Shown here one piece after another: positions 5,308 to 5,337 of a stretch of 5,337 nt of DNA. Under the pieces are notes generated by a model. The model was not told the origin of the DNA. It searched no databases and was given only the letters and a program-made list of their open reading frames with translations. Source of the stretch: Bacillota bacterium (lineage in GTDB: Bacteria; Bacillota_E; RBS10-35; JAJYVN01); the NCBI GenBank assembly GCA_021846605.1, contig JAJZWQ010000190.1, positions 1-5,337 of the forward strand. The letters are read 5' to 3'. The position numbers and the translations under genes were made by a program. The stretch's first letter is position 1. Every line of letters starts with the position of its first letter.

Positions 5308-5337
5308 CCCCTCGACAACAACGCGATGGAGCGCATC
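5308..5337 (+). pseudogene. IS66-family transposase fragment, interrupted gene continuing right
   Basis: The last ten codons of the window read PLDNNAMERI. The DNN..ER signature is the conserved C-terminal motif of IS66 transposases, usually followed by LRP..LGRKNW, which would lie just beyond the edge. The same frame meets TGA at 5296 when read back, and no IS66-like residues precede the Pro codon. The gene therefore appears cut at about 5307 by the transposon end. The identification rests on ten residues only, but the motif is distinctive. Confidence 0.6.

Noticed and set aside
5253..5325. 8-bp inverted repeat CGCGTTGT / ACAACGCG as possible transposon ends
   Set aside because: The right arm lies within the IS66 DNNAM codons, outside the inferred transposon end, so the match is probably chance.
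1..5337. CRISPR arrays, tRNA or rRNA genes, CRISPR-associated transposon parts
   Set aside because: No spaced repeat array, RNA gene or Cas/TniQ-like frame is visible despite the TnsB/TnsC-like pair.

Overview
The window is GC-rich bacterial accessory DNA that reads as a stack of mobile elements; no housekeeping gene is visible. The host cannot be named from the sequence. The GC-rich codon choice, sigma70-like promoter and clear Shine-Dalgarno sites fit a high-GC bacterium such as a pseudomonadote, chloroflexote or actinomycetote.

Left part, minus strand (about 3308 down to 1): a large-serine-recombinase cassette. In transcription order it holds a DUF5372-type small protein (3258-2953), a regulatory gap with a near-consensus promoter (2842-2820), a 161-residue helix-turn-helix protein (2789-2304), a short reading frame ending at 2038 that lies in the -1 frame relative to it, and a large serine recombinase starting at 2033 that is still open at the left window edge (677 codons visible). 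The last frames are tightly packed: the short frame's stop sits in the recombinase ribosome binding site. An 11-bp inverted repeat overlaps the promoter -10 box and is a candidate operator.

Right part, plus strand (about 3309 to 5307): the distal part of a DDE transposon of the IS481/TnsB type. It begins abruptly at the catalytic-glutamate motif of the transposase, whose N-terminal half with both catalytic aspartates is missing. It continues through the transposase C-terminal domains (stop at 4097), an overlapping ExeA/TnsC-type AAA+ ATPase (4097-4864) and a small basic-tailed protein of unknown function (4900-5199). A strong intrinsic terminator (5211-5248) and a probable transposon right end ...GGTAACA (5301-5307) close the unit.

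Far right (5308-5337): ten codons reading PLDNNAMERI, matching the conserved C-terminal DNN..ER region of IS66 transposases. The simplest history is three nested insertions: the DDE transposon entered an IS66 transposase gene, and the serine-recombinase cassette then entered the DDE transposase gene just before its catalytic Glu codon. If so, the recombinase (acting at specific attachment sites) is the currently complete mobility gene set, while the DDE transposon was inactivated by the insertion unless the cassette excises. The outer boundaries and the left end of every layer lie outside the window, so the nesting is inferred from one side only.
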